Shown here one piece after another: positions 11,334 through 20,437 of a DNA stretch of 64,000 bases. The translations under genes and the position numbers were made by a program. Each line of letters begins with the position of its first letter. Within the stretch, counting starts at the first letter, position 1. The DNA lies in the NCBI RefSeq assembly GCF_000971215.1, contig NZ_BBMA01000002.1, forward strand, positions 388,749 through 452,748, in the 5' to 3' direction. A model generated the notes under the pieces. It was not told the DNA's origin, searched no databases, and saw nothing but the letters and a program-made list of their open reading frames with translations. Source of the stretch: Demequina silvatica. Lineage in GTDB: Bacteria; Actinomycetota; Actinomycetes; Actinomycetales; Demequinaceae.

Positions 11334-12236
11334 TCAGCCCCGCGGCACCAGCGTGAGGACCGTGGCCTCGGGGCGGCAGGCGAACCGGATGGGTGTGTAC
11401 GGCGACGTGCCGAGCCCGGCCGACACGTGCACGTAGGTGCCGGTGCCGCCCGAGTCGGGGCGCACCCCCGGCCAGCCGTGGAGGCCGCTCGCGCGGCTGG
11501 TGTCGAGGTCGCAGTTGGTCACCAGCGCGCCGTAGAACGGCACGCACACCTGGCCGCCGTGCGTGTGGCCGGCGAGGATCAGGTCCGCGCCGTCCGCGGC
11601 CATCCCGTCGAGCACGCGGATGTACGGCGCGTGCGCCACGCCGATCCGCACCGCCGCGCCCGCGACGCGCTCCGCGGCGGCGGGCATGACGTCGAGGCCG
11701 ATGTGAGGGTCGTCGACGCCCACCAGGTCCAGCACCGAGCCCACCGCGGAGACGGAGCCGCGCGCGTTGTTGAGGTCCACCCAGCCGCCCGCGGCGAGGC
11801 CCGCGCGCAGGTCCTCGGTGGGCAGCTGCGCCTGGCGCTCCTGGAGGCTCGACGGGCCGGCGAAGTACGCGAGCGGGTTCTTGGGCAGGGGGCCGTGGTA
11901 GTCGTTCGAGCCGAACACGAACGCGCCCGGCTTGGCGAGCAGCGGCTCGAGCGCCTCGAGCACCGTCGGCACCGCATCCGGGTGCGCGAGGTTGTCACCG
12001 GTGGTGATGACGGCGTCGACCTGCTCGTCGGCGAGGCGTCGCAGCCACGCCACCTTGCCGCGCTGCGACGGCGTGAGGTGCAGGTCCGACAGGTGCAGCA
12101 GGCGCAGGGGCCGGCTGCCCGGCGGCAGGATCGGCACCTCGTGGCGGCGCACCGTGTAGGCGCGCGCCTCCGCCAGCGACCACGCGAGCCCGGCCGCCGC
12201 CACACCCGCGAGGGCGAGCGCCGCGCGCCGCGCCAC
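11334..12236 (-). CDS. Membrane-anchored metallophosphoesterase
   Basis: 300 aa. An N-terminal hydrophobic segment (about residues 4-20, [18 protein letters not shown]) precedes a calcineurin-like phosphoesterase domain with the metal-binding motifs DLHL, TGDN, GSNDYHG and AGHTHGGQ in order. By family knowledge this is a YkuE/UDP-diacylglucosamine-hydrolase-like two-metal phosphodiesterase facing the outside of the membrane; the substrate is unknown. GTG start at 12236, only 2 bp after the stop of the penicillin-binding protein gene, so translation is coupled and a role at the envelope is likely. This gene pair is common in actinobacteria. Confidence 0.88.
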   Translation of the reverse strand: MARRAALALAGVAAAGLAWSLAEARAYTVRRHEVPILPPGSRPLRLLHLSDLHLTPSQRGKVAWLRRLADEQVDAVITTGDNLAHPDAVPTVLEALEPLLAKPGAFVFGSNDYHGPLPKNPLAYFAGPSSLQERQAQLPTEDLRAGLAAGGWVDLNNARGSVSAVGSVLDLVGVDDPHIGLDVMPAAAERVAGAAVRIGVAHAPYIRVLDGMAADGADLILAGHTHGGQVCVPFYGALVTNCDLDTSRASGLHGWPGVRPDSGGTGTYVHVSAGLGTSPYTPIRFACRPEATVLTLVPRG

Positions 12237-12238
12237 GC

Positions 12239-14791
12239 TCAGTTGCCCCGTCCGCGGCCGTTGCCGTTGTTGCCGTCGTTGTCGCCGTCGCCGCCCGTCC
12301 CCGGCCAGCCCGCGGGCGGGTTGGTCTCGAACCAGGCCGGCGGCCACTCGCCCGTGTACCCGTCGGGCGCGACCGTCGGGTCCCAGCCCTTGGGCCACTT
12401 GGTGTACCACTCGGGCTGGACGTCCGTCGCGACCGAGTAGCTGACCGTCGAGCCGGGGAGCGTCTTGTAGTAGGCGCTCGGCGACTGCGACACGATGGTG
12501 CCCGGCGCGTACTCGGTCGTGTAGACCTCGCCGCCCGAGGACGCCAGCGTGAAGCCGGCGGAGGAGACCACGCCCGCGGCGTCCTCCGGCGTCATGCCGA
12601 TGATCGACGGGACCGGGATCGGCTCGCCGTAGAGCACGTCGTCGTTCGCGTCGGAGAACTGCTCGACCGGCAGGTCGGTGACCGCCGCGTCCATGTAGGC
12701 CTTCCACGTGGGCGCCGAGAGGGAGGATCCGTACAGGTACTGGTAGTAGGTGCCGTTGAGCGTGATGCCCTGGCCCGGCTCGTCCTCGTTGGGGTTGCCC
12801 AGCCACACCGTCGCCACCAGGTTCGGGGTGTAGCCCATGAACCACGTGTGGGTGTTGTTGTTCGCGGTGCCCGTCTTGCCGGCGGACGGTCGCCCGTCCG
12901 CAAGGTTCACGTACTGGCCGGAGCCCGTCTTCATGACCTCCTGCATCGCGTAGGCGACGCCGTCGGCGATCTCCTTGTCGATGACGCGCTCGCAGTTCTG
13001 CTGCGGCACGTCGAGCTCCTTGCCGTCCGCGTCCGTCACGGACAGGATCGCGATCGGGTCGCAGCGCACGCCCTCGTTCGCGTAGACCTGCGCGACCTGC
13101 GCCATGGTGAGCGGCGACGCGTTCTGGGTGCCCAGCGCGATCGACGGCACCACCTCGAAGTCCTCGCCGTCCGCGCGGTGGAAGCCCAGCTGGTCCGCCG
13201 TGTCGCGGATGTTGCACAGGTCGAGCTGGTTGGTCATGTTCACGTACGCGGTGTTGACCGAGTTCGCGGTCGCCTTGAGCACCGTCTGCGTGTACGTGTA
13301 CGCGTTCTCGACGTTCCCGGGCTCCCACGTGCCGTAGTAGAACATCGGGTTGTCGAGGCACTTGGCGTTCCACGAGTCGCCCGTGTAGGCCTTCTGCGCG
13401 CCGCTCACGTTCTCCATGAGGGTGCGCCCGCTCTTCAGCCACTCGGTGAGGATGATCGGCTTGAACGTCGATCCGGGCGAGAAGCCGCGCGAGCCGCCCC
13501 ATTCGCGGTCGACGGAGTAGTTGATCGCGGTGGACCCCTCCTCCTCCGCCGACGGGTCGAACGTCTTCGACTGCGCCATCGCGAGGATCTGCCCCGTGCT
13601 CGGGTCGAGCGACACGAGCGCCATCGCCCAGCCGCTCGGGTCGTCCGCAGGCAGGGCGTCCGCCAGCGCGCTGTTCGCCGCCTTCTGCTTCTTGAGGTCG
13701 AGCGTGGTGATGACGTCGAGGCCACCACGGCTCAGCAGCTCCGCGCCGGTGAGCTCCGCGCCGTCCTTGTTGAACACGTCGTCGCGACGGATGATCTTGG
13801 TGACGTAGTCGCAGAAGAACGGCGCGTCCTGCGCCGCGACGCACGAGAACTTCGGGTTCGAGACCTTGAGGGTCTCCTCGACCGGGATCGAGCTGTACTC
13901 GTCGTACTCCTCGGCCGTGATGAACTCCTGCTGGTACATCTGGTACAGCACGGTGTCGCGGCGGGCCTTCGCGTTCTGCGGGTAGCGGATCGGGTCCCAC
14001 TTCGACGGGTTCTGCGTGATGCCGGCGATGGTCGCCGCCTCGATCGCGTTGAGGTCCTTGGCGGACTTGGAGAAGTACAGCTGCGAGGCGGCCTCGGCGC
14101 CGTACGTGTTCGCGCCGAACTGCGCGATGTTGAGGTACTGCTCGAGCACCTGCTCCTTGCCGCAGTCGACCTTCGGCTCCGTCTCGTCGCACTCGACGCC
14201 GTACTCGCGGTCCAGGTTCTCCTCGAGCGCGAGGGCGAGGCGCCACTCGCGGATCTTGCGGGACAGCGACACCTCGGTCGCGGAGTCCTGCGCGTCCTCG
14301 TCGTCGGACAGGATCGCCTTCTGCAGGAGCGTGTTCTTCACCAGCTGCTGCGTGAGGGTCGACGCGCCGGGCGAGTCGGGCGACGTGAGGTTGACGTACG
14401 CCGCGCGGAGCAGGCCCTCGCCGTCGACGCCGTGGTGCAGCCAGAAGCGCTTGTCCTCGATGGACACCACCGCGTTCTGCAGCCACGGCGAGATGTCCTC
14501 GAGCGGGACCACCACGCGGTTCTGGTCGTAGAACGTGGCGAGCAGGTGCTTGCCCGTGCGGTCGTAGATGTTCGACTGCTGGGGCAGGGTCACGGCGGAC
14601 AGCTCCTCCGGCAGCTCCTCGAACAGCTCGGCCGAGCCGCTCGCGGCGGATCCCGCGACCGTCACCGCAGGTAGAGCTAGGCCCGCGACCAGGAAGCCGC
14701 CCATGATCGAGAGGGCGACGAACAGCGCGAGCGCGGTGACGAGGTGGACGAACGTCACCTTGGTGCGGGGGCGCGAGGAGGACGAAGGCAT
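12239..14791 (-). CDS. Bifunctional penicillin-binding protein (transglycosylase/transpeptidase) with PASTA domain
   Basis: 850 aa. A short cytosolic N-terminus and one membrane span (about residues 15-40) lead to a GT51 glycosyltransferase domain (EDKRFWLHHGVDGEG; GASTLTQQLVKN). The transpeptidase domain follows, with SxxK in SPGSTFKP (about residue 443), SxN in TANSVNTAY and KTG in AGKTGTA (about 637). A PASTA domain (VPSIIGMTPEDAAGVV) precedes a Trp/Pro/Gly/Asn-rich tail. It polymerises and cross-links peptidoglycan outside the membrane. The start at 14791 is supported by TACCAT 6 nt upstream on the minus strand, with no Shine-Dalgarno. Confidence 0.95.
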   Translation of the reverse strand: MPSSSSRPRTKVTFVHLVTALALFVALSIMGGFLVAGLALPAVTVAGSAASGSAELFEELPEELSAVTLPQQSNIYDRTGKHLLATFYDQNRVVVPLEDISPWLQNAVVSIEDKRFWLHHGVDGEGLLRAAYVNLTSPDSPGASTLTQQLVKNTLLQKAILSDDEDAQDSATEVSLSRKIREWRLALALEENLDREYGVECDETEPKVDCGKEQVLEQYLNIAQFGANTYGAEAASQLYFSKSAKDLNAIEAATIAGITQNPSKWDPIRYPQNAKARRDTVLYQMYQQEFITAEEYDEYSSIPVEETLKVSNPKFSCVAAQDAPFFCDYVTKIIRRDDVFNKDGAELTGAELLSRGGLDVITTLDLKKQKAANSALADALPADDPSGWAMALVSLDPSTGQILAMAQSKTFDPSAEEEGSTAINYSVDREWGGSRGFSPGSTFKPIILTEWLKSGRTLMENVSGAQKAYTGDSWNAKCLDNPMFYYGTWEPGNVENAYTYTQTVLKATANSVNTAYVNMTNQLDLCNIRDTADQLGFHRADGEDFEVVPSIALGTQNASPLTMAQVAQVYANEGVRCDPIAILSVTDADGKELDVPQQNCERVIDKEIADGVAYAMQEVMKTGSGQYVNLADGRPSAGKTGTANNNTHTWFMGYTPNLVATVWLGNPNEDEPGQGITLNGTYYQYLYGSSLSAPTWKAYMDAAVTDLPVEQFSDANDDVLYGEPIPVPSIIGMTPEDAAGVVSSAGFTLASSGGEVYTTEYAPGTIVSQSPSAYYKTLPGSTVSYSVATDVQPEWYTKWPKGWDPTVAPDGYTGEWPPAWFETNPPAGWPGTGGDGDNDGNNGNGRGRGN

Positions 14792-14797
14792 GCAGCA

Positions 14798-14803
14798 ATG
14801 GTA
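14798..14803 (-). promoter_or_regulatory. -10 element of the penicillin-binding protein gene
   Basis: Minus-strand TACCAT ends 6 nt before the ATG, which suggests a leaderless transcript. Confidence 0.5.
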
Positions 14804-14856
14804 AGGGAGGCTCCTGAGAGCCCCGCCAGGGACCCCCGGCGCGGGGCGCCCCGGGC

Positions 14857-14862
14857 TAGGCT
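14857..14862 (+). promoter_or_regulatory. -10 element of the DUF4177-ridA unit
   Basis: TAGGCT ends 7 nt before the ATG at 14870; leaderless layout. Confidence 0.55.
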
Positions 14863-14869
14863 CGGCGGC

Positions 14870-15028
14870 ATGACCACATGGGAATACGCGACCGTTCCGC
14901 TCATCGACCACGTCACCAAGCAGATCCTCGACCAGTGGGGCTCCGACGGCTGGGAGCTCGTCCAGGTGGTGACGGGCCCGACCGGCGGCCTGGTCGCCTA
15001 CCTCAAGCGCCCCAGCGGGGAGAAGTAG
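14870..15028 (+). CDS. DUF4177 small conserved protein
   Basis: 52 aa, beginning MTTWEYATVPL and containing QILDQWGSDGWELVQVV, the hallmark of the DUF4177 family of small soluble proteins. Actinobacterial members lie, as here, beside a RidA gene. Function unknown. Start chosen from the TAGGCT -10 element 7 nt upstream. The next gene starts 2 bp after its stop, so the two are probably one transcript. Confidence 0.88.
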   Translation: MTTWEYATVPLIDHVTKQILDQWGSDGWELVQVVTGPTGGLVAYLKRPSGEK

Positions 15029-15030
15029 AG

Positions 15031-15504
15031 GTGTCGGCGAGCCAGCGCCTCGCCGCGCTCGGCCTGTCCCTGCCCGAGGTCGCGACGCCCGTGGGCACCT
15101 ACGTGCCCGCCCGGCGCCACGGCGACCTGGTGCACACGTCGGGCCAGCTCCCGCTCGCCGACGGCGACCTGCTCGCCGTGGGCATGGTGGGCCAGCGCGC
15201 CGGCGACGTCACGCCCGAGCGCGCGGTCGAGTGCGCCCGCCAGTGCGCGCTCAACGCGCTCGCCGCTGCGGCTCAGGCCGCGGGCGGGCTCGACAGCATC
15301 GAGTCCGTGGTCAAGGTGACCGGCTTCGTGGCGTCCGCGCCCGGCTTCACGGCGCAGCCCGCGGTCCTCAACGGCGCCTCGAGCCTCATGGTCGAGGTCT
15401 TCGGCGAGGCCGGGCGCCACGCCCGCTCGGCGGTCGGCGTCGCGGCGCTGCCGCTCGGCGCGCCCGTCGAGGTCGAGATCACGGTCGCCCTGCGCGCCCT
15501 GTAG
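15031..15504 (+). CDS. RidA-family (YjgF/Rid) protein
   Basis: 157 aa, GTG start. The fold is recognisable from HTSGQLPLADGD, ECARQCALNALAAA, VKVTGFVASAPGF and the terminal RSAVGVAALPLGAPVEVEITVAL. Rid proteins hydrolyse reactive enamine/imine intermediates made by PLP enzymes. The RidA catalytic arginine equivalent may be the Arg in RHARSAVGV. This longer subgroup (about 150 aa) is less characterised than RidA proper. Cotranscribed with the DUF4177 gene. An inverted pair of the 12-mer repeat follows immediately. Confidence 0.88.
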   Translation: MSASQRLAALGLSLPEVATPVGTYVPARRHGDLVHTSGQLPLADGDLLAVGMVGQRAGDVTPERAVECARQCALNALAAAAQAAGGLDSIESVVKVTGFVASAPGFTAQPAVLNGASSLMVEVFGEAGRHARSAVGVAALPLGAPVEVEITVALRAL

Positions 15505-15513
15505 CGACCTTCG

Positions 15514-15553
15514 GGGGACGATGCACGGGTCACCCGGCCCGCGCATCGTCCCC
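15514..15553. repeat. Inverted pair of the GGGGACGATGCG repeat
   Basis: The left arm GGGGACGATGCACGGG and the right arm CCCGCGCATCGTCCCC pair over 11 + 4 bases with one mismatch and a short loop. The hairpin lies between the convergent genes ridA and crp and could act as a terminator for both. Best-formed of three inverted pairs of this repeat family. Confidence 0.8.
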
Positions 15554-15602
15554 TGACCCCGTGGCACCAGGGACGGGCCCGGTCGGTGGCGCCGGGCGGG
15601 GA

Positions 15603-16295
15603 TCAGCGGGAGCGGGCGCGCAGGCGCTCGGGCTCGTAGACCTCGACGGCGCCGATGTGCACGTCGATCCAGCCGCGCGACGCGAAGTCCGCGAGCGCCT
15701 TGTTCACCGTCTCGCGGGAGGCGCCCACCAGCTGGGCGAGCTCCTCCTGGGTGAGGCCGTGCCGCACGGTCACGTGGCCGCGCTCCATGCGTCCGAAGCG
15801 GTGGCCCAGGTCGAGGATCGCCTTGGCGACGCGGCCTGGGACGTCGGAGAACACCAGGTCCGCCATGGTGTTGGACTGGCGACGGATGCGCTGCGCGAGG
15901 GCGCGCAGCATGTGGCGGGACATCTCGAGGTGGTCGTCGAGCCACACGTCGAGCACCTGCTTGGGCAGCTCGTAGACCACGGTGTCCTCGACGGTGTGGG
16001 CGCGGGACAGGCGCGGGCCCGGGTCGAAGACGGACAGCTCGCCGAGCATGTCGCCCACGCCCACGAGCGCGAGGAGGTTCTCGCGGCCGTCGCGGGCCGT
16101 GCGGGCGAGCTTCACCTTGCCCTTGACCACCACGTAGAGCGCGTGGCCGTCGTCGCCCTCGACGAAGAGGTTCTCGCCGCGGGAGAGCTCGCGGCGCTTC
16201 ATCTGGGAGATCAGCGAACGCGCCGTGGCGGCATCCATGCCGCCGAAGAGCGGCGACGACCGGAGCAGCTGCTCCTCGCGGCCCGCCTCGGCCAT
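15603..16295 (-). CDS. crp: Crp/GlxR-family cAMP-type transcription regulator
   Basis: 230 aa. The N-terminal cyclic-nucleotide-binding domain (about 15-130) includes GDMLGELSVFDPGPRLSRAHT, matching the phosphate-binding cassette of actinobacterial Crp/GlxR. The C-terminal helix-turn-helix (LTQEELAQLVGASRETVNKALADFASRGWI) is almost identical in form to mycobacterial Crp. It is a global regulator of carbon metabolism in relatives. Start at 16295 chosen from GGAGG 6 nt upstream. The preceding gene ends 1 bp before this start on the same strand. Confidence 0.93.
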   Translation of the reverse strand: MAEAGREEQLLRSSPLFGGMDAATARSLISQMKRRELSRGENLFVEGDDGHALYVVVKGKVKLARTARDGRENLLALVGVGDMLGELSVFDPGPRLSRAHTVEDTVVYELPKQVLDVWLDDHLEMSRHMLRALAQRIRRQSNTMADLVFSDVPGRVAKAILDLGHRFGRMERGHVTVRHGLTQEELAQLVGASRETVNKALADFASRGWIDVHIGAVEVYEPERLRARSR

Positions 16296-16296
16296 G

Positions 16297-16701
16297 TCAC
16301 GCCTCCTTGGTCGCAATCTCCGCCTGATGCGCATGCGCCAACGCACGCACCATCTGGGCCGTCACATTATCAAGGGTGGCGGCCACCCGGGATTCGTACT
16401 CACCGAGCCGCGCGTCGAGCGCTCCCAGGTCCTCGAGCGAACCGACCGTGAAACCCGTGGAATCGGGCCACACCGCCGCCGCGAGCTCGGAGGACGTGGG
16501 CGCGCCGGCGGCGAGCGCCTCCCACGACAGGTCGAGCGCCGTGGACGAGTGCACGTCCGGCTGCGCGAGGAACGCGAGGGCCAGCTCGCGGCGGGCGTGC
16601 ACCAGGCGGCGCCACCACCGCACGCGGGCGAGCTCGCGGCGCATGTCCCTGCGGCGCTGGCGAAGGTCGGCGATCACGTCGGCGGTTACCGCAGCGGTCA
16701 C
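16297..16701 (-). CDS. Coiled-coil protein, RsiG-like (tentative)
   Basis: 134 aa from the GTG at 16701, which has GGGAGG at 5-nt spacing; a GTG two codons earlier would sit on top of that ribosome site. It has two long charged helices. One is near the N-terminus (RRDMRRELARVRWWRRLVHARREL). The second is near the C-terminus (LGEYESRVAATLDNVTAQMVRALAHAH). A Trp-containing linker of about 35 residues joins them. The helix pattern resembles RsiG, the antiparallel coiled-coil that binds sigma factor WhiG with c-di-GMP in Streptomyces, but this match is by eye. It is directly upstream of and cotranscribed with crp. Confidence 0.55.
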   Translation of the reverse strand: MTAAVTADVIADLRQRRRDMRRELARVRWWRRLVHARRELALAFLAQPDVHSSTALDLSWEALAAGAPTSSELAAAVWPDSTGFTVGSLEDLGALDARLGEYESRVAATLDNVTAQMVRALAHAHQAEIATKEA

Positions 16702-16784
16702 GTCCACCTCCCTCGGGCCTCGCGCATCCCGTGCGCCTGTCCCTCCGTCTATCGGCGGCGGGCCCCGGGCCCTTGAGCGCTCGC

Positions 16785-16790
16785 TAGGGT
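16785..16790 (+). promoter_or_regulatory. -10 element of nth
   Basis: TAGGGT ends 6 nt before the nth ATG; leaderless layout. Confidence 0.55.
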
Positions 16791-16796
16791 GAGGCC

Positions 16797-17501
16797 ATGG
16801 CCGGCCGCACCCCCCTCACCGTCGCCTCGTCCACCCAGGCGACGCCGCCGGTGGCGCTGGTGCGGCGCGCCCGCGCCATCAACCGCGCGCTCGCGGAGGT
16901 CTACCCCGACGCGCACTGCGAGCTCGACTACCGCAACCCGTTCGAGCTGCTCGTCGCGACGGTGCTGAGCGCGCAGTGCACGGACGTGCGCGTCAACCAG
17001 GTCACCCCCGCCCTGTTCGCGCGCTACCCGGACGCGGCGGCCATGGCGGGCGCCGACCGCGACGAGCTCGAGGCGCTCATCCGCCCCACCGGCTTCTTCC
17101 GCGCCAAGGCCGAGTCGCTGCTGGGCCTGTCCCGCGACCTGGTCGAGCGCTACGACGGCGACGTGCCCGGCCGCCAGCGCGACCTGGTCACCCTGCGCGG
17201 CGTGGGCCGCAAGACCGCCAACGTGGTGCTGGGCAACGCGTTCGACGTCCCCGGCATCACCGTCGACACCCACATGGGCCGGCTCGCGCGCCGCCTGGGG
17301 CTCACCGTCAACGACGACCCGGTGGTGGTCGAGCGCGACCTCATGGCGCTGATCGAGCGGCGCGAGTGGACCCTGTGGTCGCATCGCGTGATCTTCCACG
17401 GCCGCCGTCGCTGCATGGCGCGCAAGCCCGACTGCGGCAGCTGCGAGATCGCGGCGCTGTGCCCCACCGCGCCCGGCGCGAAGGTACGCGTCGACGGGTA
17501 G
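16797..17501 (+). CDS. nth: Endonuclease III
   Basis: 234 aa. DNA glycosylase/AP lyase that removes oxidised pyrimidines. The helix-hairpin-helix has the catalytic lysine region [15 protein letters not shown] followed by the Asp loop ([11 protein letters not shown]). The C-terminal [4Fe-4S] cluster has Cys at about 206, 213, 216 and 222 (C-X6-C-X2-C-X5-C). The crp/nth neighbourhood is conserved in actinobacteria. Convergent with nhaA, with a 12-mer repeat (17516-17527) in the 26-bp gap. Confidence 0.96.
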   Translation: MAGRTPLTVASSTQATPPVALVRRARAINRALAEVYPDAHCELDYRNPFELLVATVLSAQCTDVRVNQVTPALFARYPDAAAMAGADRDELEALIRPTGFFRAKAESLLGLSRDLVERYDGDVPGRQRDLVTLRGVGRKTANVVLGNAFDVPGITVDTHMGRLARRLGLTVNDDPVVVERDLMALIERREWTLWSHRVIFHGRRRCMARKPDCGSCEIAALCPTAPGAKVRVDG

Positions 17502-17527
17502 CGCCCGGTCCGGACGGGGACGATGCG

Positions 17528-18874
17528 CTAGTGCGCCTTGTCCTCCGCCGGCGGCTCCTCGACGCCCACCTCGGCCGGGTCGACCCCGACGGACCTCCCG
17601 AGCTCGTGCGGCTTGGCCATCCGGTTGGACGGCAGCGGCACGGGGGTCGAGCGACGCTCGTAGAGCTTGCGGTAGAACCGGTCGCGCGCGAACAGCAGGG
17701 ACGCGCCCAGCGCCGCCGCGAGCACGGAGGCGGACAGCACGGACAGCTTCACCACCTCCGCGTTCTCGCCGCCGAAGGCGAGGTCGCCGATCAGCAGCGA
17801 CACCGTGAAGCCGATGCCCGCGAGCATGCCCATGCCGGTGACGTCGAGCCAGGACAGGCCGCGGTCCAGCTGCGCGCGCGTGAAGGTCGCGACCAGCCAG
17901 GTGGCGAGCACGATGCCGAGCGGCTTGCCGATCACCAGGCCCGCCATGACGCCGTGCGCGACGGGGCTCGAGACCAGCTCGGAGATCGCCTCGGAGTTGA
18001 TGGTGACTCCGGCGGCGAAGAACGCGAACACCGGCACCGCGACCGCGGCCGAGACGGGCCGCCACACGTGCTCCCAGTGCTCTGCGAGCGAGGTGCGCTC
18101 GCCCTTGCGGGCCACGGCGGGCACCATCATGCCGAGCGCGACGCCGGCGATGGTCGCGTGGATGCCCGAGGCGTGCATGAACGCCCATGCCGCGAAGGCG
18201 ATGGGGAACAGCAGGTAGGCGCTGCCCCAGCCCTTCCGGATCAGCAGCCCGAAGATCACGATGGTGACCACGGCCGCCGCGAGCCACAGGAAGTTGAGGT
18301 CCTCGGAGAAGAACACCGCGATGATGATGATCGCCAGCAGGTCGTCGACCACGGCGAGCGTGAGGAGGAACGCGCGCAGCGCGTTCGGCAGCCACTTGCC
18401 CACCACGGCGAGCACCGCGATCGCGAACGCGATGTCGGTCGCCGTCGGCACCGCCCAGCCCTCGAGCGAGCCGTCGGGGCCCAGGTTGAAGACCACGTAG
18501 AGCAGGGCCGGCACTGCCATGCCGCCCACCGCGGCCACGATGGGGACGATCGCGGTGGCGGGGCGGCGCAGCTCGCCGGCCACGATCTCGCGCTTGAGCT
18601 CGAGGCCGACCACGAAGAAGAAGATCGCGAGCAGTCCGTCCTTGGCCCACGTGGCGATGGTGAGGTCGAGGTGCAGGGCGTGCGGGCCGATGGTGAAGTC
18701 GCTCAGCCGCTCGTAGAAGCCCTGGAGGCCCGTGTTCGCGAAGATCAGCGCCGCCGCGGTGCCGACGAGCAGCAGGATCCCGCCGGCACGCTCCGTCCGC
18801 AGCACGTCGACGAGCGTCCGTTCGGTGGACGGCGTCAGGCGCGAGAAGAGGCGGGCGGCTGGGCTCGAGGTCAT
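17528..18874 (-). CDS. nhaA: Na+/H+ antiporter NhaA
   Basis: 448 aa with about 12 membrane spans. The paired aspartates of the ion-binding site are seen in LAVVDDLLAIIII. Other family stretches are GLELKREI near the N-terminus, SGIHATIAGVALGMM and IGFTVSLLIGDLAF. It exchanges internal Na+ for protons and serves in salt and alkaline pH tolerance. The start at 18874 has AGGAG 6 nt upstream; a longer frame upstream is open but unsupported. The cytosolic C-terminal tail of about 70 residues is hydrophilic. Confidence 0.95.
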   Translation of the reverse strand: MTSSPAARLFSRLTPSTERTLVDVLRTERAGGILLLVGTAAALIFANTGLQGFYERLSDFTIGPHALHLDLTIATWAKDGLLAIFFFVVGLELKREIVAGELRRPATAIVPIVAAVGGMAVPALLYVVFNLGPDGSLEGWAVPTATDIAFAIAVLAVVGKWLPNALRAFLLTLAVVDDLLAIIIIAVFFSEDLNFLWLAAAVVTIVIFGLLIRKGWGSAYLLFPIAFAAWAFMHASGIHATIAGVALGMMVPAVARKGERTSLAEHWEHVWRPVSAAVAVPVFAFFAAGVTINSEAISELVSSPVAHGVMAGLVIGKPLGIVLATWLVATFTRAQLDRGLSWLDVTGMGMLAGIGFTVSLLIGDLAFGGENAEVVKLSVLSASVLAAALGASLLFARDRFYRKLYERRSTPVPLPSNRMAKPHELGRSVGVDPAEVGVEEPPAEDKAH

Positions 18875-18923
18875 GACGCTCCTGGGACGGCTACGGGGGG
18901 TCGCCGCCATCCTATCGAGAGCG

Positions 18924-19628
18924 TCAGACGGTCTCCTGAACCCCCGTGCGCTGCGGCTGAGGAGGGTCGAACCGGTAGCCGACGTTGCGGACGGTGCCGA
19001 TCAGCTGCTCGTGCTCGGCGCCCAGCTTGGCGCGCAGGCGGCGCACGTGGACGTCGACGGTGCGGGTACCGCCGTAGTAGTCGAAGCCCCACACCTCCTG
19101 GAGCAGCTGGTCGCGGGTGTACACGCGGCCCGGGTGCTGCATGAGGTACTTGAGGAGCTCGAACTCCTTGTAGGTGAGGTCGAGCGGCACGCCCTTGAGG
19201 CGCGCGGTGTAGCCGCCCACGTCGACCGTGAGGTCGCCCGAGGAGAACTCGGCGACGCGGTCGAGCGGGTCGGCGGCGTTCGCGCGGCCGATGAGGAGCC
19301 GGATGCGGGCCTCGACCTCGGCCGGGGACGCCTCCGCGAGCACCACGTCCGCGGCGCCCCAGTCCGCGTTGACGATCGACATGCCGCCCTCGCGCAGCAC
19401 CAGCAGCAGCGGCACCGCCACGCCGGTCACCTGGATGAGGTTGCAGTTGTTGCGGGCCTCGACCAGGTCGGTGCGGGCGTCGACCACCAGGACGTCGGCG
19501 TCCATCGCGTCGAGCATCGCGGACGGCTCGGGCGCGACCACGCGGGTCCGGTGGGACAGGAGCGCGAGGGCAGGCAGGACGTCGGCCGCGCCGTCAGCTG
19601 ACGGTGTGAGCACGAGCAGGTCTGCCAT
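18924..19628 (-). CDS. glnR: GlnR-type atypical OmpR-family response regulator
   Basis: 234 aa. The receiver domain (about 1-115) resembles actinobacterial GlnR. It keeps an aspartate in [10 protein letters not shown] but lacks the N-terminal acidic pair and the conserved lysine needed for ordinary phosphorylation. The C-terminal winged helix ([26 protein letters not shown]...[18 protein letters not shown]) is strongly conserved. No histidine kinase is adjacent, as for GlnR, the nitrogen-assimilation regulator. Start at 19628 has GGAGG 5 nt upstream. Divergent from the membrane protein at 19685. Confidence 0.82.
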   Translation of the reverse strand: MADLLVLTPSADGAADVLPALALLSHRTRVVAPEPSAMLDAMDADVLVVDARTDLVEARNNCNLIQVTGVAVPLLLVLREGGMSIVNADWGAADVVLAEASPAEVEARIRLLIGRANAADPLDRVAEFSSGDLTVDVGGYTARLKGVPLDLTYKEFELLKYLMQHPGRVYTRDQLLQEVWGFDYYGGTRTVDVHVRRLRAKLGAEHEQLIGTVRNVGYRFDPPQPQRTGVQETV

Positions 19629-19684
19629 CGCCACCTCCGATTGCGCTTCACTTTAGCGGTGCCAGGTCTGAGACACTAACGCCC

Positions 19685-20419
19685 ATGCTTTCGACCACCA
19701 GGGCGACCATCAGCGCGTCTGCCGCCGCGCTCATCGCCGTGGGCGGGTTCCTCGGGGCCACGGCGCTGGCCGCGGCGGTGTTCGCGCTCGTCGTGGTCCT
19801 CGCCCTCGGCTGGCCCGTGCTGCTGCGCGCGTCGCGCCGCCGGACCGCGTCGGTGATCCTCATCGGCGGCGGCGCTCTCGCGCTGGTCGCGGTCCTCGCG
19901 GGCCGGGTCGAGCCGCACCTGCGGCACATGGCCGTCGCCGTCGCGCTCATGGTCATCGCCGCGCTCGTGTCCGAGGTGTTCTGGCCCAGCTCCCGCGGTC
20001 GCGCCGTCACCTCGGTGGCCGCGACGTGCGGCGGGGCGATCGTGGTGGCGTCCGGCGCGGCCTGGGTGGCCGCCGCCCGCACCAACGGGGCGGAGGACCT
20101 GGTGGTGACCGGCGGCATCGCCCTCGCGGTGGCCGCCGTGACCGGCGTCATGACCCGCAGCGCGCAGGCCAACTCCCTCATCGCGCTCGGCATGGGCACG
20201 CTGTCGGGCGCCGCGACCGGCGCCCTGTTCCCGGAGATCCCGTGGTACGCCGGGGCGGGCGTCGGGCTGCTGTGCGCGATCATCGTGACGCTGCTCCAGG
20301 AGCTCAACAGGCGCGAGCCGCGCCAGCCCGGATGGCTGCCGGGAATGGCATCGGCCCTCGCGCCCGTTCTTGCTGCAGGGGCGCTCGTCTACATCGGCGG
20401 CCGCCTGCTCGTCGGCTGA
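19685..20419 (+). CDS. Polytopic membrane protein of unknown function
   Basis: 244 aa, about seven or eight hydrophobic spans (first at about 10-40, last GMASALAPVLAAGALVYIGGRLLVG). A conserved-looking WYAGAGVGLLCAIIVTLLQELNRREP loop precedes the last span. No catalytic motif is seen. GACACT, 7 nt before the ATG, may be a -10 element. It is followed 18 bp later by the thioredoxin-like gene on the same strand and may share its transcript. I do not recognise the family with certainty. Confidence 0.75.
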   Translation: MLSTTRATISASAAALIAVGGFLGATALAAAVFALVVVLALGWPVLLRASRRRTASVILIGGGALALVAVLAGRVEPHLRHMAVAVALMVIAALVSEVFWPSSRGRAVTSVAATCGGAIVVASGAAWVAAARTNGAEDLVVTGGIALAVAAVTGVMTRSAQANSLIALGMGTLSGAATGALFPEIPWYAGAGVGLLCAIIVTLLQELNRREPRQPGWLPGMASALAPVLAAGALVYIGGRLLVG

Positions 20420-20437
20420 GGGAACCCCGGAGGAACA

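Noticed and set aside
12848-14674. Long plus-strand frame antisense to the penicillin-binding protein gene
   Set aside because: Arg/Val/Leu-rich shadow without start signals; the minus-strand protein has all catalytic motifs.
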